This document shows, piece after piece, positions 10,608 through 24,370 of a DNA stretch of 64,000 bases (position 1 is the stretch's first letter; each line of letters begins with the position of its first letter). Source of the stretch: Hyalella azteca (lineage: Eukaryota > Arthropoda > Malacostraca > Amphipoda > Hyalellidae); assembly GCF_000764305.2 (NCBI RefSeq), contig NW_025943907.1:186001-250000 (forward strand), read 5' to 3'. Below the pieces are notes generated by a model, which was not told where the DNA came from, did not search any database, and saw nothing but the letters and a program-made list of their open reading frames with translations. Position numbers and translations under genes: made by a program.

Positions 10608-13280
10608 GTTGTTGGGGAGGGGGAGGGGGAGTCTCATTTTTCAACGATGCTGCTTGAGTTGAAGAGCGCTCGATCTTATTCCCAGACGATTTTTTCGTCG
10701 CCAGCATCCAGCTTCTATATTAATGTCGCTCTTGCCTCCCAAAAGAAATAAATTAGGTAGAAAATTCCTGAAGCTTCAGCGCCAGGAATATGGAGACAGG
10801 CTTGTGTCAATAGCAGATGATGAACTGGATAAGGACGCTGCCTGCTTTCCGCCTTCAAAATCCGAACGTCGTTTTTTGACGGAAATTTCAACTGGCATTG
10901 ACCCTTCAAGACGGTCTCTCGGAAGCGGCTTCGTGCCTTTATGACTCCAACTCTGGAGAATTTTAAAGACTTCACTGATTTTTGTGGAAGGAAAAAAGAA
11001 TGATATTTTTATTTTCGTTCGCTATACTCATAGGCTGGCATGATTTTTTTCGCTTGAGATATTTTTACAGAAGTTCAACTACTGCGTATGTTAATCCGAA
11101 TCTTTTTATTTAATTATTGATCTTTGACGACCTATTATTATTCGTGGCTTTTGATTTGTGTTTAAAATTTATGTCAAGATTGGCAAGTTATATATAATTT
11201 TTATAGTTATAAATTTTATAGTTATAAAAAAAGTAAATTATGTTTGTTCAAAAATTAGTAATAAATACGATGCAGGGTATATGTTTACGATTTACTTTAA
11301 AAGGCGGCTGTTTATAGGCTTATATTTGCCTTTTTTTGTCTTATGTTTTTGTAATCTAAAGACTTCAAAACGGAATAAGGGGAAAACGAAATAGTTAAAA
11401 TCAGAGTTGGAATCTGTCATCTGTCGAAGGCGGCGCATCAGCGTGACCGGGGACTAGGAAGTCCCGAACTCGTCATAAGGATAAGGATGTACATTGTGGA
11501 ATTAGAGTATATACATTTGGATGATCCACTGAAAAACTGATGCAGTATTTTCTTCAATGCAACTGAGCCAGATTTCTTTACCGGTAGCAGTTCGGTTAAG
11601 TTGCTTATACGTCTCGCCGTGTAGTTATTTACTTCATCTCCTGCAGAACACAAGAATTTTATAAATAAATGGATGTTGCAGAGATCAAAATTGCAAAATT
11701 TATTTCTAATGACCTCAACTAAGCATTTATTCGCTCAAAATAAATATAGAACTTTCTCTAGGGAATGAGTGAGACGTTGATCCAACAGCGATGCAATTGA
11801 TGCCATTGCGTGGGTCATCCTGACCCAGATAAGACCGATACAAAGGACTACTATTCAGAAACTGTGTCACTATTTTGACAGTATAACCTCATTCATTTTT
11901 AAAGTGAATGTTCACGTAAGGCGTTTTCCACATTGTATACTTATTTTGATTGCAGAACTTGTGATTTAGTCGAGGCAGATGTCTCTTCGTCTGTGAGGTT
12001 ACGCAGTCAGCAGTCTCTCTCATAAGAGATTGTCGGTCATGACAAATCGTTAATTGTATGTGAGATCTCGGTAGGGCTGCGGAGAAATATTTTTAAACAT
12101 TCGAAAATATTACTCTAGGCAGAGATATTTTTTCCTAGTAGAAAAGATTGTCTGTTCAATGACTATTCTTTCACTAGCAATTTAAGAATAAATATAATAT
12201 ATTTATTTACTGGATATCTCATTATGCTAAATCAGTTATTATATATAGTGCAGCACTATATTTCGCGGACAAGAGAACCACGAAAATCCTTAAGATAATT
12301 TTTTTCCTCTTCAATAGCCTGTGTCTTACACACGACGGTCTTTTTCAAATTTGCATTGACGATCTCTCAGCGACAACGACCATGCAGTGCATCGGAAAAA
12401 TATATCGTGCGATAGACGCCTTAGAAATTCCTAGTTTATGGCTAAAAGAAATAAAGGCGGAAAAGATGTAGAGTTTAGGAGGTCTGGCAGTGATGGTGTC
12501 GCCATAAGGCCACACCGTAAATCGTCTTTCGAGTGGCCCTGCGATGGACTCGAGGGTTCCATCCATTATTGCGGCAGCAACAAACACTTCGCACAATACA
12601 CGAGCGCCTTGCAAGAGGTCAATATCTGAATAAAGTCCAGCCTTAAGGTAAATTTTAATTCAATTCCCATGCAATTTTAGCTACCATGCATGGTCTTAAA
12701 GTGCAGGACAATCGAAAAGAATAGACTGTATTGGCATAGGGCGAGTATTTGCAAGCACCAAGATGGTAGCAGAACCCCATCATGGTGAAATAATTCTGGC
12801 CGAAATCCGCAAGCAGGCGTGATGGTTAAACATCGGCGACAGGTCAACATGACCTGATTGAAGCCGACACCAGAATATTATTAAAATTAGGTTTTTATAC
12901 AATTACTATTTCGAATTTTATGCGACGTAAAGTTAACGAAAACTTGTTATCAGAGTGTTTCTGTATCTGTCGGTGGTCAGAGTTTACAAAAATACAAACA
13001 AATAATCAAAAAAAATATGTATAAATTAATTAAATATTCAGTCTGAGAAAAGAAATTTACTGAAAAATATCATTACCATTTTAATAGACAAATTCGCATT
13101 GCATGTACAGTGATGCTTTAAGCGATGAAATTCTCAATAAACTGCAGAAAAACGTTTTCATGAGCGTGAATTTATAAAATGAAAGTTGATTTTTCTACTA
13201 AGTGTATAATATAGTGAACCATTGAGATCATCTGAGAACATCAGGGGAAAAAAATGAACTTGAGAACAGAGTTCGTAGCC
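10608..13280. other. No confident gene; two open patches
   Basis: Two stretches look less random than their surroundings. At 10723-10944 the plus frame reads MSLLPPKRNKLGRKFLKLQR and on to GSGFVPL; at 12345-12614 the minus frame includes VFVAAAIMDGTLESIAGPLE. Neither is recognised and neither has clear splice partners. The remainder (10976-12340, 12630-13280) is A/T-rich without features. Confidence 0.35.
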
Positions 13281-13470
13281 CTGAACCATTACTCTGACTC
13301 CATCGATTTTAACCATTACTCTGACTCCGTCGATATGAACTATTACTCTGACTCCGTTGATTTGAACTATTAGTTTGATTCCGTCGATATGGACCCTGTA
13401 TTTGGTTTTGTCGATATGAACCATTACTCTGACTCCGTCTATATCAACCCTGACTTAGCTCCGTCCATAT
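13281..13470. repeat. 27-bp tandem repeat
   Basis: About seven copies of a unit built on accattactctgactccgtc followed by gatatga, decayed at both ends. The minus-strand frame (His-Ile-Asp-Gly-Val-Arg-type repeat) is a by-product. Confidence 0.9.
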
Positions 13471-14384
13471 GAACGGTCCTCTAGCGGTAATAAACGATGG
13501 ACTTCTAAGCGGATGCCTCTTGATGTCTCTTCCAAGAGGTGTTCGCTCAAAACTGCAGAAGTTTGAGCTCTTGGTGGTTTATGTTCGAATTAACGAGCTT
13601 TACAGACCCAGCGACTTCTCCAAAAAGTTTGAGAAAACTAAAAGAAATTTTATTTCTGTGGAGATTTGTTCAAAAACTCGCCATTGCAAAGCACGGGATT
13701 TTATATAAGAACGCTGCAGCCTGGCTACTCCGGGCCTGTCCGGAATCAATAATCACTGTTATTTTAGAGTCCTGTCATCCTGAAACTCGTCTATAATCTT
13801 AAAGCTGTATTAATAAAAATAAATTTATCGAAGGTTTGTCATGCTGATGAGTCTTAATGAGCAATGCAATAATCTTGTTTTTGATATTGGGTAATCGAAT
13901 TTGAAAATAATATCAATATAATTACAATTCAAAAATTAGTTCACTGCAATATTTAATATACCAACGATCAGAGTAAATTCATGTGATAGAAAGAAAATTA
14001 CCTAAATGTTTTTTTTCCCTTCGATATTTAATAGTTTACATTGAATGAAATTCGCGATATCAAATTTTTGAAATTCCCTCGTTAAAACAATAAATTGACC
14101 AAAATATCAAAGAATGAACGAACATCTTACTAACGAATATTAAACTCACGATGGAAAGGATAGAAATAGTTTGTTATTTTAATGTAATGCGAGGCGATAA
14201 TATTTGTTCCAAAATGGTTTATTATTTTGAATTTGTCATTTTAGTTTAGAGTTTACGGAAGGCTAAGTGCGGAAGGAGAAGGTGATAAGATTATTCTGTC
14301 GTGGAAAGCCGGAGCGGAGGTATGTGCTGCGTTAGGATGTGGATATGTAAATATATACGTGAATAGATTGATGTGAACAAATTG
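13471..14384. other. No gene seen
   Basis: Overlapping short open frames at 13469-13796 have unrecognised products. The rest is A/T-rich. Confidence 0.45.
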
Positions 14385-14385
14385 N

Positions 14386-14690
14386 TGCTCCTGACAGCTC
14401 CAAAGTCACTGCTTCTCACAGCTCCAGAGTTGTCTGCTCCTGACAGCTCCAAAGTCACTGCTCCTCATAGCTCCAGAGTTGTCTGCTCCTGACAGCTCCA
14501 AAGTCACTGCTTCTCACAGCTCCAGAGTTGTCTGCTCCTGACAGCTCCAAAGTCACTGCTTCTCACAGCTCCAGAGTTGTCTGCTCCTGACAGCTCCAAA
14601 GTCACTGCTTCTCACAGCTCCAGAGTTGTCTGCTCCTGACAGCTCCAAAGTCACTGCTCCTCACAGCTCCAGAGTTGTCTGTCACCACTG
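14386..14690. repeat. 49-bp minisatellite, adjoining an N
   Basis: Six copies of a 49-base unit starting tgctcctgacagctccaaag and ending ctccagagttgtc follow with little change. Each is itself two related halves built on 'gctcc(t)gacagctcc' and 'ttctcacagctcc'. The ambiguous base at 14385 lies at the exact left edge, where an assembler may have collapsed further copies. Confidence 0.95.
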
Positions 14691-14699
14691 CTCCGTAGA

Positions 14700-15119
14700 T
14701 GCCTGCTCCCGTCAGGTGATTACGAGAAATACATACAAAAAATTCTTTCAGTAAAAGAAATTATTATCTAAATAAAAGATGACATGAATCGAGGTGTGAA
14801 ACACCTGCATATTTTTGTCGTATACATCCTGATGTAATTTTTGCCACGAAATGCAAACATAGATATGACGTTCCATAGAACTTTATTCTGAATTTTAAAT
14901 CTGAGGTAACCGAAACGGTATCAAGCATTTTGTAACTTGAATTTGAAAATATGAAATTCAGTGTAAACTTCACAATTCAATTTCAACGTTGGGAGCCATG
15001 CTTCTGAGTGTCAACATTCAATTAAGAGGAGCGACTGGGTAAAAATAATCAAGATATATGACTTTTCCGTTCTTAACTCATTTTATAGCTGCTAAAAAGG
15101 CGCGTATAAATCAGCAAAC
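14700..15119. other. No gene seen
   Basis: A/T-rich sequence with nothing supportable. Confidence 0.5.
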
Positions 15120-15655
15120 CGCATGTATGTGCGTGCTTTAGTTCTTGCGTAAAGCAGTTTCAAATATATATAAAATGAACATTTTAAAACAATATGCCCG
15201 AAGATTTATTAAAATTAAATCTGTATTTAGAGATCATTATTCTCGTAAATTGCAAAGTGTTTGCACTCGTTTGAAAACTACAAACAATACGCGTTCAACA
15301 AAGTTAATACCATGAACGTACATGCAATAATTTTTGCGTAAGACAGTTTTAAACTTTTATAAAATGACTATTTTATTACAATATTTACAAATTTTTATTT
15401 GAAAAATGGTATTTATAGATCATTATTAGAGTAAATTGCGAAGTGTTTGCACTCGTCTGAAAGCTACAAATGATGCGCGTTCAAGAAAGCAAATATCACG
15501 GATGTACAAGCAATGTTTTTTTGGGTTAGACCGTTTCGAACTTATATAAAATGAAAAATTTTTTATATATATGAATATAAAAAAGTCACATTTATAACCT
15601 ATTATTCACGTTACACTGGACAAGAATAAGTTAAAGACGCGTTCTGGTACCCTAA
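15120..15655. repeat. ~185-bp degenerate tandem repeat, three copies
   Basis: Units begin near 15120, 15313 and 15497. They share, in order, atg(t/a)acatgcaat/cgtgctt, ttgcgtaa(a/g)(g/a)cagttt, ttataaaatga, gatcattatt, gtaaattgc(a/g)aagtgtttgc and acaaa(c/t)(a/g)atgcgcgttcaa. The third copy is the most decayed. It looks like satellite-type repetition rather than coding sequence. Confidence 0.75.
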
Positions 15656-16436
15656 ATGCAACTAATTGGCAATTGGAAACCAAGGGCTACAATATCAAGC
15701 AATTTTTTGGCCTATTCTTATTTTTTCGATAAATTTTACTTATATGGCTCCACTAACAATGAAAATTTCCAAATGCGCCATCTTAAAGATCTATCTCCTT
15801 CTATGATTTTCAAGCTCATCATTGAGAGATATACCGTTCGATTTGTAAAAGAATATCTGGCGATCATCCGAACACGTTATTTTGATTTCGTTATAGTATG
15901 AATTATATATTGAAAAAATGGCGGGGGGTGGATTGAATACATCAGATAAAATAAAAAAACTCAGTACTCACTGCAGTGAGTGACAAAGAGCGCATTTTCT
16001 CGTCGACGAAAACATGAAGTCACGGACAGCAGACGGACGGGCAGACGGACTCGGCGAGCACAATAGTGCATTTTTTTATAAATGAAAAAATGCGTTGAAA
16101 GTCACGAAAAAATTGAAAAAAATAACTGGATGATTGCTAGATGTGGTCTTTACGAATCGAATGACATATGTATGTCTCTCGGTGTTGTAGCATGTTAATT
16201 GAAAGAGGAGATCGCTTTTTACGGTACCCTCTTTATGCCGTTTTCTAGGAATTTCACGTTTTCTTATGTTTTTTCTTCGAAAAATTTACACGAACAAAAA
16301 AGTCTTAGATTTCTGTTTTACAAATGTGTACCGAGTTTAAAAATGATCCGTACGTAAATAAAAAAGTTTCTTTACTTAGACTAGATGCTCCCTTAAATCA
16401 ATGCTAAGAGACGTACCTAAGAACTGCTGTAAATGT
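15656..16436. other. No confident gene; 16-bp perfect palindrome
   Basis: An open plus frame at 15656-15901 has an unrecognised product. A perfect palindrome, actcactgcagtgagt, occupies 15966-15981, and a cagacggacgggcagacgga run follows near 16025. No further features. Confidence 0.4.
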
Positions 16437-16755
16437 GTTGTAACTTTAATTTTCAACTTACTGGAAAATTTTTGACTTCCTAAAAACCACGTGACGTAGT
16501 TACAATTTTCAAATTGTTTCAAACTATGTCATACAATTACAATTTCCAATTTGTTGGAAACCATATTAACGTAATCACAATTTTCAACTTGATTGAAACT
16601 GTTCAACTTACATAAAACTTTCACCCTGTTTGAAACCATGTCAATTATTTCAATTCCAAACTTGCCAAGAACCTTGCGACGTAATTACAATTTTCAATTC
16701 ATTTCACACCATGCGAAGTAGTTCTAACTTCTTGCTTACTCAGAACCATGGCAAG
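16437..16755. repeat. 37-38-bp degenerate tandem repeat
   Basis: About eight copies built as aaaccatgtgacgtaattac followed by aattttcaacttgtttg, each with several changes. The step is 37-38 bases from 16484 on. Confidence 0.8.
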
Positions 16756-18264
16756 TCTCTTGAGAATATCAAGAGGATGAGATTCAAGCAGCTGCCTTCC
16801 ACGTTAACTAGTCAGGCGTCACTTGTTCAAGGAAGTTGTAGTGCAAATGATATTCATCTCTCATCACGAAGCTAGTGCATTACCCAGTCGCACGAGAAAT
16901 GGAAACGACGCCTGCTGCTTTCTTTGAAGGGAAACTTTTTGGTAACAAGTTAGCCGTTTCATATTCGCGTAACTCTTCTAATTTAATGGGAAAACTGTGT
17001 GCCTGAGGACTCGTTGTGTCAACGGCCTCCACATGATAATCACGATCAAGATGGTCGACCATCCGCAGAACTTTCCATCTGCAGTGCGTGATCAGAATAT
17101 CTTGAATATTTTAACTACAATATTTAATACGCCCAAAATATTCATCTTTGATACCCCGAACACCCTCCTATATGATAGATGATACGTCGCGTATACACAT
17201 CTTTGATGCATCGCACATACTCATCTTTAAGAAATTTAACGAGCTCGATCCTGCAGCTTCGTATAGGATGGATCCTTCAGACGAGTTAAACATAATTGCT
17301 GCAAGAAGATGGCCTGCTTGATAACCCAAAATTTTTAAATTTGATAGTTTGACAAATGCAATCTTGATGCAATTTTGAATTACGATTTATGCCATGACAA
17401 AAAAATGACAATTTAAGTCATCGCGTCATTATTTCTCTGACGTTGCAGTCTTTAGGTGTAATACTCCGTAATGACCAATTAGTACATGCGCTATTCAAGT
17501 ATATTTTCTTACCAATTTGCTTAGCATATGATTGGCTTACAATATGTTTTCATCAAATTACTACTATACTTTTTTTAGAAACCAAAACATTCTGATTTGA
17601 ACGATGTTTAAAAAAACAGCTATTAAGGCGCATGCATGCGCGGTCAGGAAAGTGAATGCGAGTGTATGTAAGTACACTCTTTCCTGTGAATGCTCATTCA
17701 CAACTAGCACACGAACTGGACCCTCAACAATTGCAATGATCTTGAATTCCATAATTTGATTCATAAAGGCTTCACTTCGCATATATCCTTGAATAAATTG
17801 GACAAATTTTAATTTATTCCCTGCATTTCTCCACATAGAAATAAAGGACACCTCGATATTTCACCAGGCAAGCGCGCGACGGCTTGGAACTGAGATTTGT
17901 AGCGAATTTCACGCTTGCGCTAAATCAAGAAATACAAAATTCTTGCAAGAGTTGAAGTGAAACATTGGGCTATAACTAATTTTCATCTCTCATTATTATT
18001 TGTAATTATCACACACTCGGGAATTGAAGAGGAGACGGAGAAACAATTTTTTTCGGAATTAAATTTGTTTGTTTTATCATGCCCAACATCGATGCAAGGG
18101 AAACATGCCTACCAAACTAGCTGGCAAACTTTACCGAATGACCGAACATGTTTATGGATTCGATAAAATCCACGGTAATGCAACCGAGTATTTAATTTAT
18201 TTATTGAGACTTATTCAACACTAGGAATAATTTACTACACTCAAAAATAAATCAGCTAAATTTG
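16756..18264. other. No gene seen
   Basis: A/T-rich; a short catctttgatgc(a/t)tcgcacata repetition lies near 17190-17235. Minus frame 17851-17564 (95 codons) is unrecognised. Confidence 0.45.
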
Positions 18265-18500
18265 CCACGAGTGTAAGTAAATGAACCTAATTCTCCACAC
18301 TCATCTCTCGATTAGCCACACTTGCCTCATACATCTTTCAATTAGCCGCCAAGGCAACACTTATTCATTAATGTGCCTCATTTGATTCACTCATCTACCA
18401 ATAATTTACATTTACAACACTCACAATAATTAGCCTATCTATCTCCTACAGCCACACCACACTCACCCATCAATTAGCCACATTCACCACGGCCACCACA
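18265..18500. repeat. Degenerate ~30-bp repeat (CACTCATC...AATTAGCCACA)
   Basis: Phrases of the type ccacactcatctctcgattagc recur with steps of roughly 30-40 bases and many changes. It is C/A-rich on the plus strand. Confidence 0.6.
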
Positions 18501-21500
18501 TCACGCAGGAGGGCCAATGCTCGGTGCCACAGTGGCCACTGAGGCGTAGGTATTTCAATTACAGAGCAACATTAATCTCTTGCTGCTGCACTGCATCTCT
18601 GGGGCGGTCACCCAGCTGGCACTGAAGCAGACAGAGATAAAGGGTGCAGCTACTGGACGATGTTGCGATGCTACCAACACTGAGAGTTTCAATGATATTC
18701 AGGTTTGTCGCAAGTCATTAATATATTTCTTGGGATTCAAGCACTGAAATAATATTTGAATAATTGACTAACTTTTTCAAAAGTTTCAATGGAAAAATGC
18801 ATTTGTATAATCAAAGTTTACCATATCATACACATGATCCGATTATTTTTCGTCGTGAAGTTGGAATTTAATTTGTTGAACTTGCATAAATTTGTTCAGT
18901 CAAGCTCGCTATTAAATTGGGTTGGAGTTAACTTTTAGATTCCATATTTATTGTGTAAGTGGATTTCTAAACTTTCCATTATCCGGACAGTCAATTCTTA
19001 TTTAATTGAGCAGGGAGAAGTTTGCCGTCAATCGCTGCACAGGTCAGCTACATCTGCCGTACAAAAGAAGTCAAACTCTAATTGCATCGGCGTTCACAAT
19101 AAAAACCATCTTTTGTGTTCGGCAGCCCAGCCCGGACTCAGATTGTCGATTCCATCAACTTTAACTTGGATATTTCGAGTAACTTTGCGATAGAATTTGG
19201 GCCATTAGGAGATACAAAACACCGCCCTAAACTTACGTCTTGACCAAGTTTATAGGAGCAAGAGAGAGAATTTCTTCCGAGACCGCAATCGTGGCGCAAG
19301 TTTAGGCTCTTCGTCTTGTGCGTCTGATTTTTTGGGCCCCACAATGTGTGGTTTTGCGCAGGCGAGTGCGAGTGATGGCCTCAGCTCTGTTTTGTGGATG
19401 AGCCTAGCACACCAAAGTCGCTGCTTCGAAGGCCAGATATTCATGTTCAAGACAGGATCCTATTGCCAATAATAGAAATATTTTTATCAGTCCAAATCAA
19501 ATAAATGTTTGAAAAATGTTCCACACGTGTCAAACATATACATTACAAACAAGATAAAATACATAAATTATGTGGAAAATTTTAGTGTTTACTCAAATCC
19601 TTCATGGCTCAATGTTTTTTACGGATTTTATGATTATTATCGAGGATCTGACACAGAATGATATTGACTAAGGGGCTTAGGGCCTAATCAGTAAACGGTT
19701 GTAAGAATACGAACTGGCTTACATGGACCGTAGATCCCAAGGCGTTATATAGCAAATAAGATTAGCCCGACGGAGCAACTGCAAAAATCCAAGAGAAATT
19801 ATGAGAAATTTTTACGAAATCTTAAGGTCTTATGGTTAGGCTTAAAGAATTGAGGTGTAAATAAAACTATAATTTTTCAATTAATCATGCAATAAGACTG
19901 ATTCTTTGAGGCACTCTGAGAATTGAAATGCAGCACGGACAAGAAACTTGAGTTGGTGAGAGTGAGCGATAAATGGTGTGTACCTACGATGATCATGATA
20001 GAGAAGCAGAGGTTATCAAGAATGGTAACACGAATGAAGGAAAGTAGTGCAGGGAGTAGTAAATAACTATTTTGATTTGGCGGGGAAGAATGTATATGAA
20101 ATAATACAACGAATAAAACCAAAATAAGGGAAAATGCACTTAAGAGAGAAAGTGAAATGGATTTAAAAATCTCAAATGCGCCTTACGATCAGACAATAAT
20201 TTAACGTGAAAGGTAAAACGAACTTGAATAATTTTCAATCTTCAAATTCTTGAGAAGGAAACAAAGGCGAAGCAAAGACATGGAGTGCGAGAGGGGCTGT
20301 GCGGTGACACGGTCTTTCGCCTACCAAAATACGTCCCTGCATATTCATGAAGTCAAGTTAGATCTGATGTAGCGAGAGCCAGAGCGTCCCCTTTACACGA
20401 CCGAGTTGCGGCACCAAAGTCGCACCCATGAGACCCCGATAGGCAGGATTTACATTCGCCGACACAGAGGCGAGCAACTTGTGCTAGAATTTAGATAAAT
20501 CTCATGTCACTGCTCAAAGTGTGACAGTGAATCTTCGAAGGTTCTACCACCAACTCGCCTTTGATGGGTGACTCCACGAAGTTGGGAATGAGTGAGGTTT
20601 GTGTAGATTTATTTGTTGGATTATATTTGGTTTCTGCCTTTTCTTTAGCTTCGGGATTTGTTGCATAGGCTCGAAAAATCTGGGACTGATTGAAATTTGC
20701 AATGGTTTTTTGTTTTCCCACATAATGTATTTCAGTAGTTTATGTCGCGATAAAAAACCTTTCTCAAATTGGCAACAAAAATATAACAAACAACAAATAA
20801 ACCTCACTCACCTCATTAACCCTTCACTTGGATAATAAACCTCACCTTTATCTCCCAGTGAACAAAATTAGCATTTCTTGAAATTCAGGACGCTCAAAAA
20901 AGATATGCCTGCAGTATTTAACAAAATAAATACTCGGGTTATCCAGAATTATTCATATCTGTAATTTCAATCGAAGCCCTCAGCTTCAAGTGCGGCTGGT
21001 ACTTTGCGATGCTCCAGCAGGTGCGTTGTTCTATTTTCGTACCGTGACCCGGACCAGAATTTTTTTTTCATTTGCAGCCGCGGCATCCGAGATCTTTTTG
21101 GTCGGTTCTTGCATCGGAGAACATAAATCGGCTAGAGGGACCATTGATCATAAGTTGGAAATGCTAAGTCGAGCCTGAACAATGAATCAAAAGACGGACA
21201 AACAATTTACGACTCGGGGAGCTTGTAATTTAATGAATGTGAGCCCTGAGTGACACGCTTTATTCTGGTCTAACAACGAACTGAGTTGTCTGTTCGAATC
21301 CTAAGCTTTCCGTCCAGAAAAATATCTTCTAGTTTATGTCCACATGTTGCTTGCATTACTTTTCGTGCTTATTTTTGAGTATTAACATAACACTTTTTCG
21401 TGCCACTCTGTAAGAGAATTCTGCATTTCGAGTGCATGCATGATACCTAACTGAGTTCCCTGAATTACGTAAATGATACTGGGATACTGGTTATTATTAA

Positions 21501-21540
21501 TAGAACATAAGAAAAAATCATTTACTATAACAATGTAACG
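18501..21540. other. No confident gene
   Basis: Several G/C-richer islands interrupt A/T-rich sequence, at 18500-18660, 19200-19440, 20270-20480 and 20980-21130. The phrase caccaaagtcgc occurs at 19411 and again at 20413. I recognise no protein or RNA in them. Confidence 0.4.
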
Positions 21541-21615
21541 ATAACTATAACTTTATTCATATAACTATAACTTTAGTTATATAACTATAACTTTATTTAT
21601 AAAACTTTAGCTATG
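21541..21615. repeat. 20-bp tandem repeat (ATAACTATAACTTTATTTAT)
   Basis: Three and a half copies of ataactataactttatttat, with one or two changes each. Confidence 0.9.
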
Positions 21616-23949
21616 TTTACAATTGTTATAGATAAATGCTAGGGTTAAATCATGCTAGTAATGGCTAAATTGTTTTCTATAATAATTAATAATTTTTAGA
21701 GTTGATGATATTGCAGGACAATTTACGAACAACAACTATTGAAGATACTCCAGGTGATGCGTCAATATATACGTGCAATTATTTGCATAGCAATATTTTC
21801 TTTTGAAAATTGGGATATTCAAATTTGTTGTCTCGATGATACGTAGTATGATCTACTTTTTTTCACGCATATACACAACTCAATAAATTAAGGGTGTAAA
21901 AATGATGATTCCAAGAACCAATGAATTCGAAGTACGATAAATAGAAGATTAAGATAATATGAATAATGTATTCAACAGAAAATGACTACGTGGAAATAAA
22001 GTCGTCATTTCCATCTTGGATACGCCGCTGACGACTTAGCAATGTAATCAGTATGACTAACAGATGACTGTAGCGTCTCTGGCTTGTTTCAGTATGTAAA
22101 TACTTGCACAAGTCTGGTACTGAGTTGCAAACTTGTGCTCGCTACCTGAGTTGGAATGCTGTGTTATAACCGCTGAAGTAAGGTTAGATTCACTAGCCAA
22201 CTAAAACAACCGAGACAAACTTGCCTGTAGGCAACTCACAGCTATCATGACGCGTGGAAACCTGAATGTCTTTAATAATTGGAACTGCTGTTCGTAAAAG
22301 CCTGAGTATTCACGGTATTTAAGTTCACATTCGCATTCAGTTCACAAAATGGTCATTGTCTCATATAATTGGTAAGGCATAGTTTGTCGCATCGAAGAAT
22401 TAAATAGCAAATATGAATGTAATGATGGCATGGAACGTAATAACTTCCCCAAAAACCAAATTTTTGGGGTAAGTTTAAAATTCCTAATCTTCTGTAATTT
22501 TTAAAATCCTTCCTATGTTTTCACCCAATATGGACATGTGTAGTCTATGAGTATAAGGAACGCATTCTCATTAAATATGTTTTAAGTTTTTTTTCTTGGT
22601 TGCATCAGCTTCTGCTACCGCAATTTTCCGTCTGTCTCGTCGGAGCACATTGAGCTTCAGAAGAAAAGACGTACTGTAAATAAAAGATTTATTCTCGTTC
22701 GGCAAAAGCAAAAAAGTGGATGGCAGGCTGGACTTTTTTTGTTCACTACAGAACCTTCTGGAAAATCTGGATGTGCAGATAACTCACTGGGCGACCGATC
22801 GACGTCGTCTCCGTTTTTTGCCTTTTATACCAATTTCTGAGACAATTTTTATGTACGGTTGGGCAGTAAGGAAATTCCGGCACAAGGTACGGATAAGTTA
22901 TGTTTTTTCTATTCGTGCTCATCAAGAAAACTCCATCAAAATTTGATGATTACGGACCCGAAACTTAACTGAAGTCTAATGGAAAGATCGGCTCGGTAAT
23001 CCGTTTACTGCGTTGCTCTGCGAGGCAGCGCACGCCATTTCGGCAATACTTTAAAACGCTCCTGTCACCGGGGCGCCGTGGATGCACTGGATATAGAAAA
23101 ATTATTCATAGAAAGAGGAATTTTAGAGATTTCAAATATAAAATTTATATGCCAGATCTAGAGAAAACATCAATTCGATGTCATAGTAAAATAAGCCGAG
23201 CCGACTGCGCGGCTCGAAATTGTTTCCGTAGGTAAACGCACGAAACCCTCACGAAATATTAGGCTGGAATGAAATTATGGAGCGAAATTTATGCTGCCTG
23301 AAATTCAGGGAGCACGAATCTTCATTTTTTTGTAAAAATTCCAATAAATATTTGAAATAATCTGAAAATTTAAAATAATTTCATGGAGCTTTTCTTAGCT
23401 AAGGAAACCTATATTATGTGGAACTTGTAATTCTCTTTTCTTAAATCCAAGTTTTTCTTATGTTCAGAAGAAAACGAACGAAATTCCGCGGCTTTTGAGG
23501 TGCTAAAGAAAATTTTCTGACTCGGTAAAAAATTTGAATGTGTTATTTTAATGTGGGACTCTGTCTCCTGCTAGCTCGAGGGACCTGGGAAGGCGAGTCG
23601 CAGCGTCTCGTGTGACGAGGAAACTTACGTAATTTAAGTTTATGTTGGCATATTCATGCCTCGTATAGATTTTAGTGCGGCGTGGGCTGGTGGCCGCTCG
23701 TCGTACGCATGTACGAACTGTACTACTAGGAACATTTTTGCATGCAGATTGCACTCATTTATGCACTGGGTTAATATACGGCACATGGAGGTGTTTAGTG
23801 CTTACAATTTACATGGAGGTATTATTAGTAATAATTGTATACGTGGAATTTTTAGTGGTTGGTTCCTAGAACGTATTTTGAAGTGTTATTAGTACTAGTT
23901 ATGCAAGCGGATATTTTGTCAGTACTTATAATATTATTTTACCGGTTCA
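21616..23949. other. No confident gene
   Basis: Open plus frame 22716-22946 is unrecognised. 23770-23880 has a loose repetition around acatggaggtattattagt. Otherwise A/T-rich. Confidence 0.4.
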
Positions 23950-23950
23950 A

Positions 23951-23998
<48 letters not shown>
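23950..23998. repeat. (ATT)n microsatellite
   Basis: About sixteen uninterrupted copies of the trinucleotide att. Confidence 0.98.
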
Positions 23999-24000
<2 letters not shown>

Positions 24001-24180
24001 ATACCTGGATGTGTATTGGAAAGTTTCTTGTGGAATTTATTGTGGGTTCATAGAATATACTCGAAAAATGTAGATGTAACGTAGGGAGAATTTCCCTCTA
24101 AATCTTGCCTCGCAAGTTCTTTTGAATTGAAACAGTGCTGTTTCTTTTACATTTTACTGCTCTAAAATTTGCTCGTAATA

Positions 24181-24370
24181 TTGCGCACTGTACAATCACT
24201 ATATATGCAAAAAATCACTATTTTATTTTATGCACTGCACGCACAATCGTATATTGTACACTGTGCGTACACTAAATGTGCGCACAATCGTATATTGTTC
24301 ACCGTACACAAAGTATCGTTATTATGTTCTATGCGCTCTGTACAATCGTTATTACGCTCTATACGTACAC
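24181..24370. repeat. Degenerate repeat (GCACAATCGTATATTGT)
   Basis: Several imperfect copies of a 20-45 base phrase with cgcacaatcgtatattgt and ctctgtacaatcgttatta. Some parts are mutually complementary (tgcgcac/gtgcgta). Confidence 0.65.

Noticed and set aside
12345..12629. Coding exon on either strand
   Set aside because: Composition is protein-like (MDGTLESIAGPLE on the minus strand) but I recognise no family, and both strands are open.
13844..13870. Hammerhead core from ctgatgagtc
   Set aside because: No stem II hairpin and no GAAA follow.
21245..21310. tRNA gene from a GTTCGAATCC B-box-like sequence
   Set aside because: No good A box at the right distance and no cloverleaf can be drawn.
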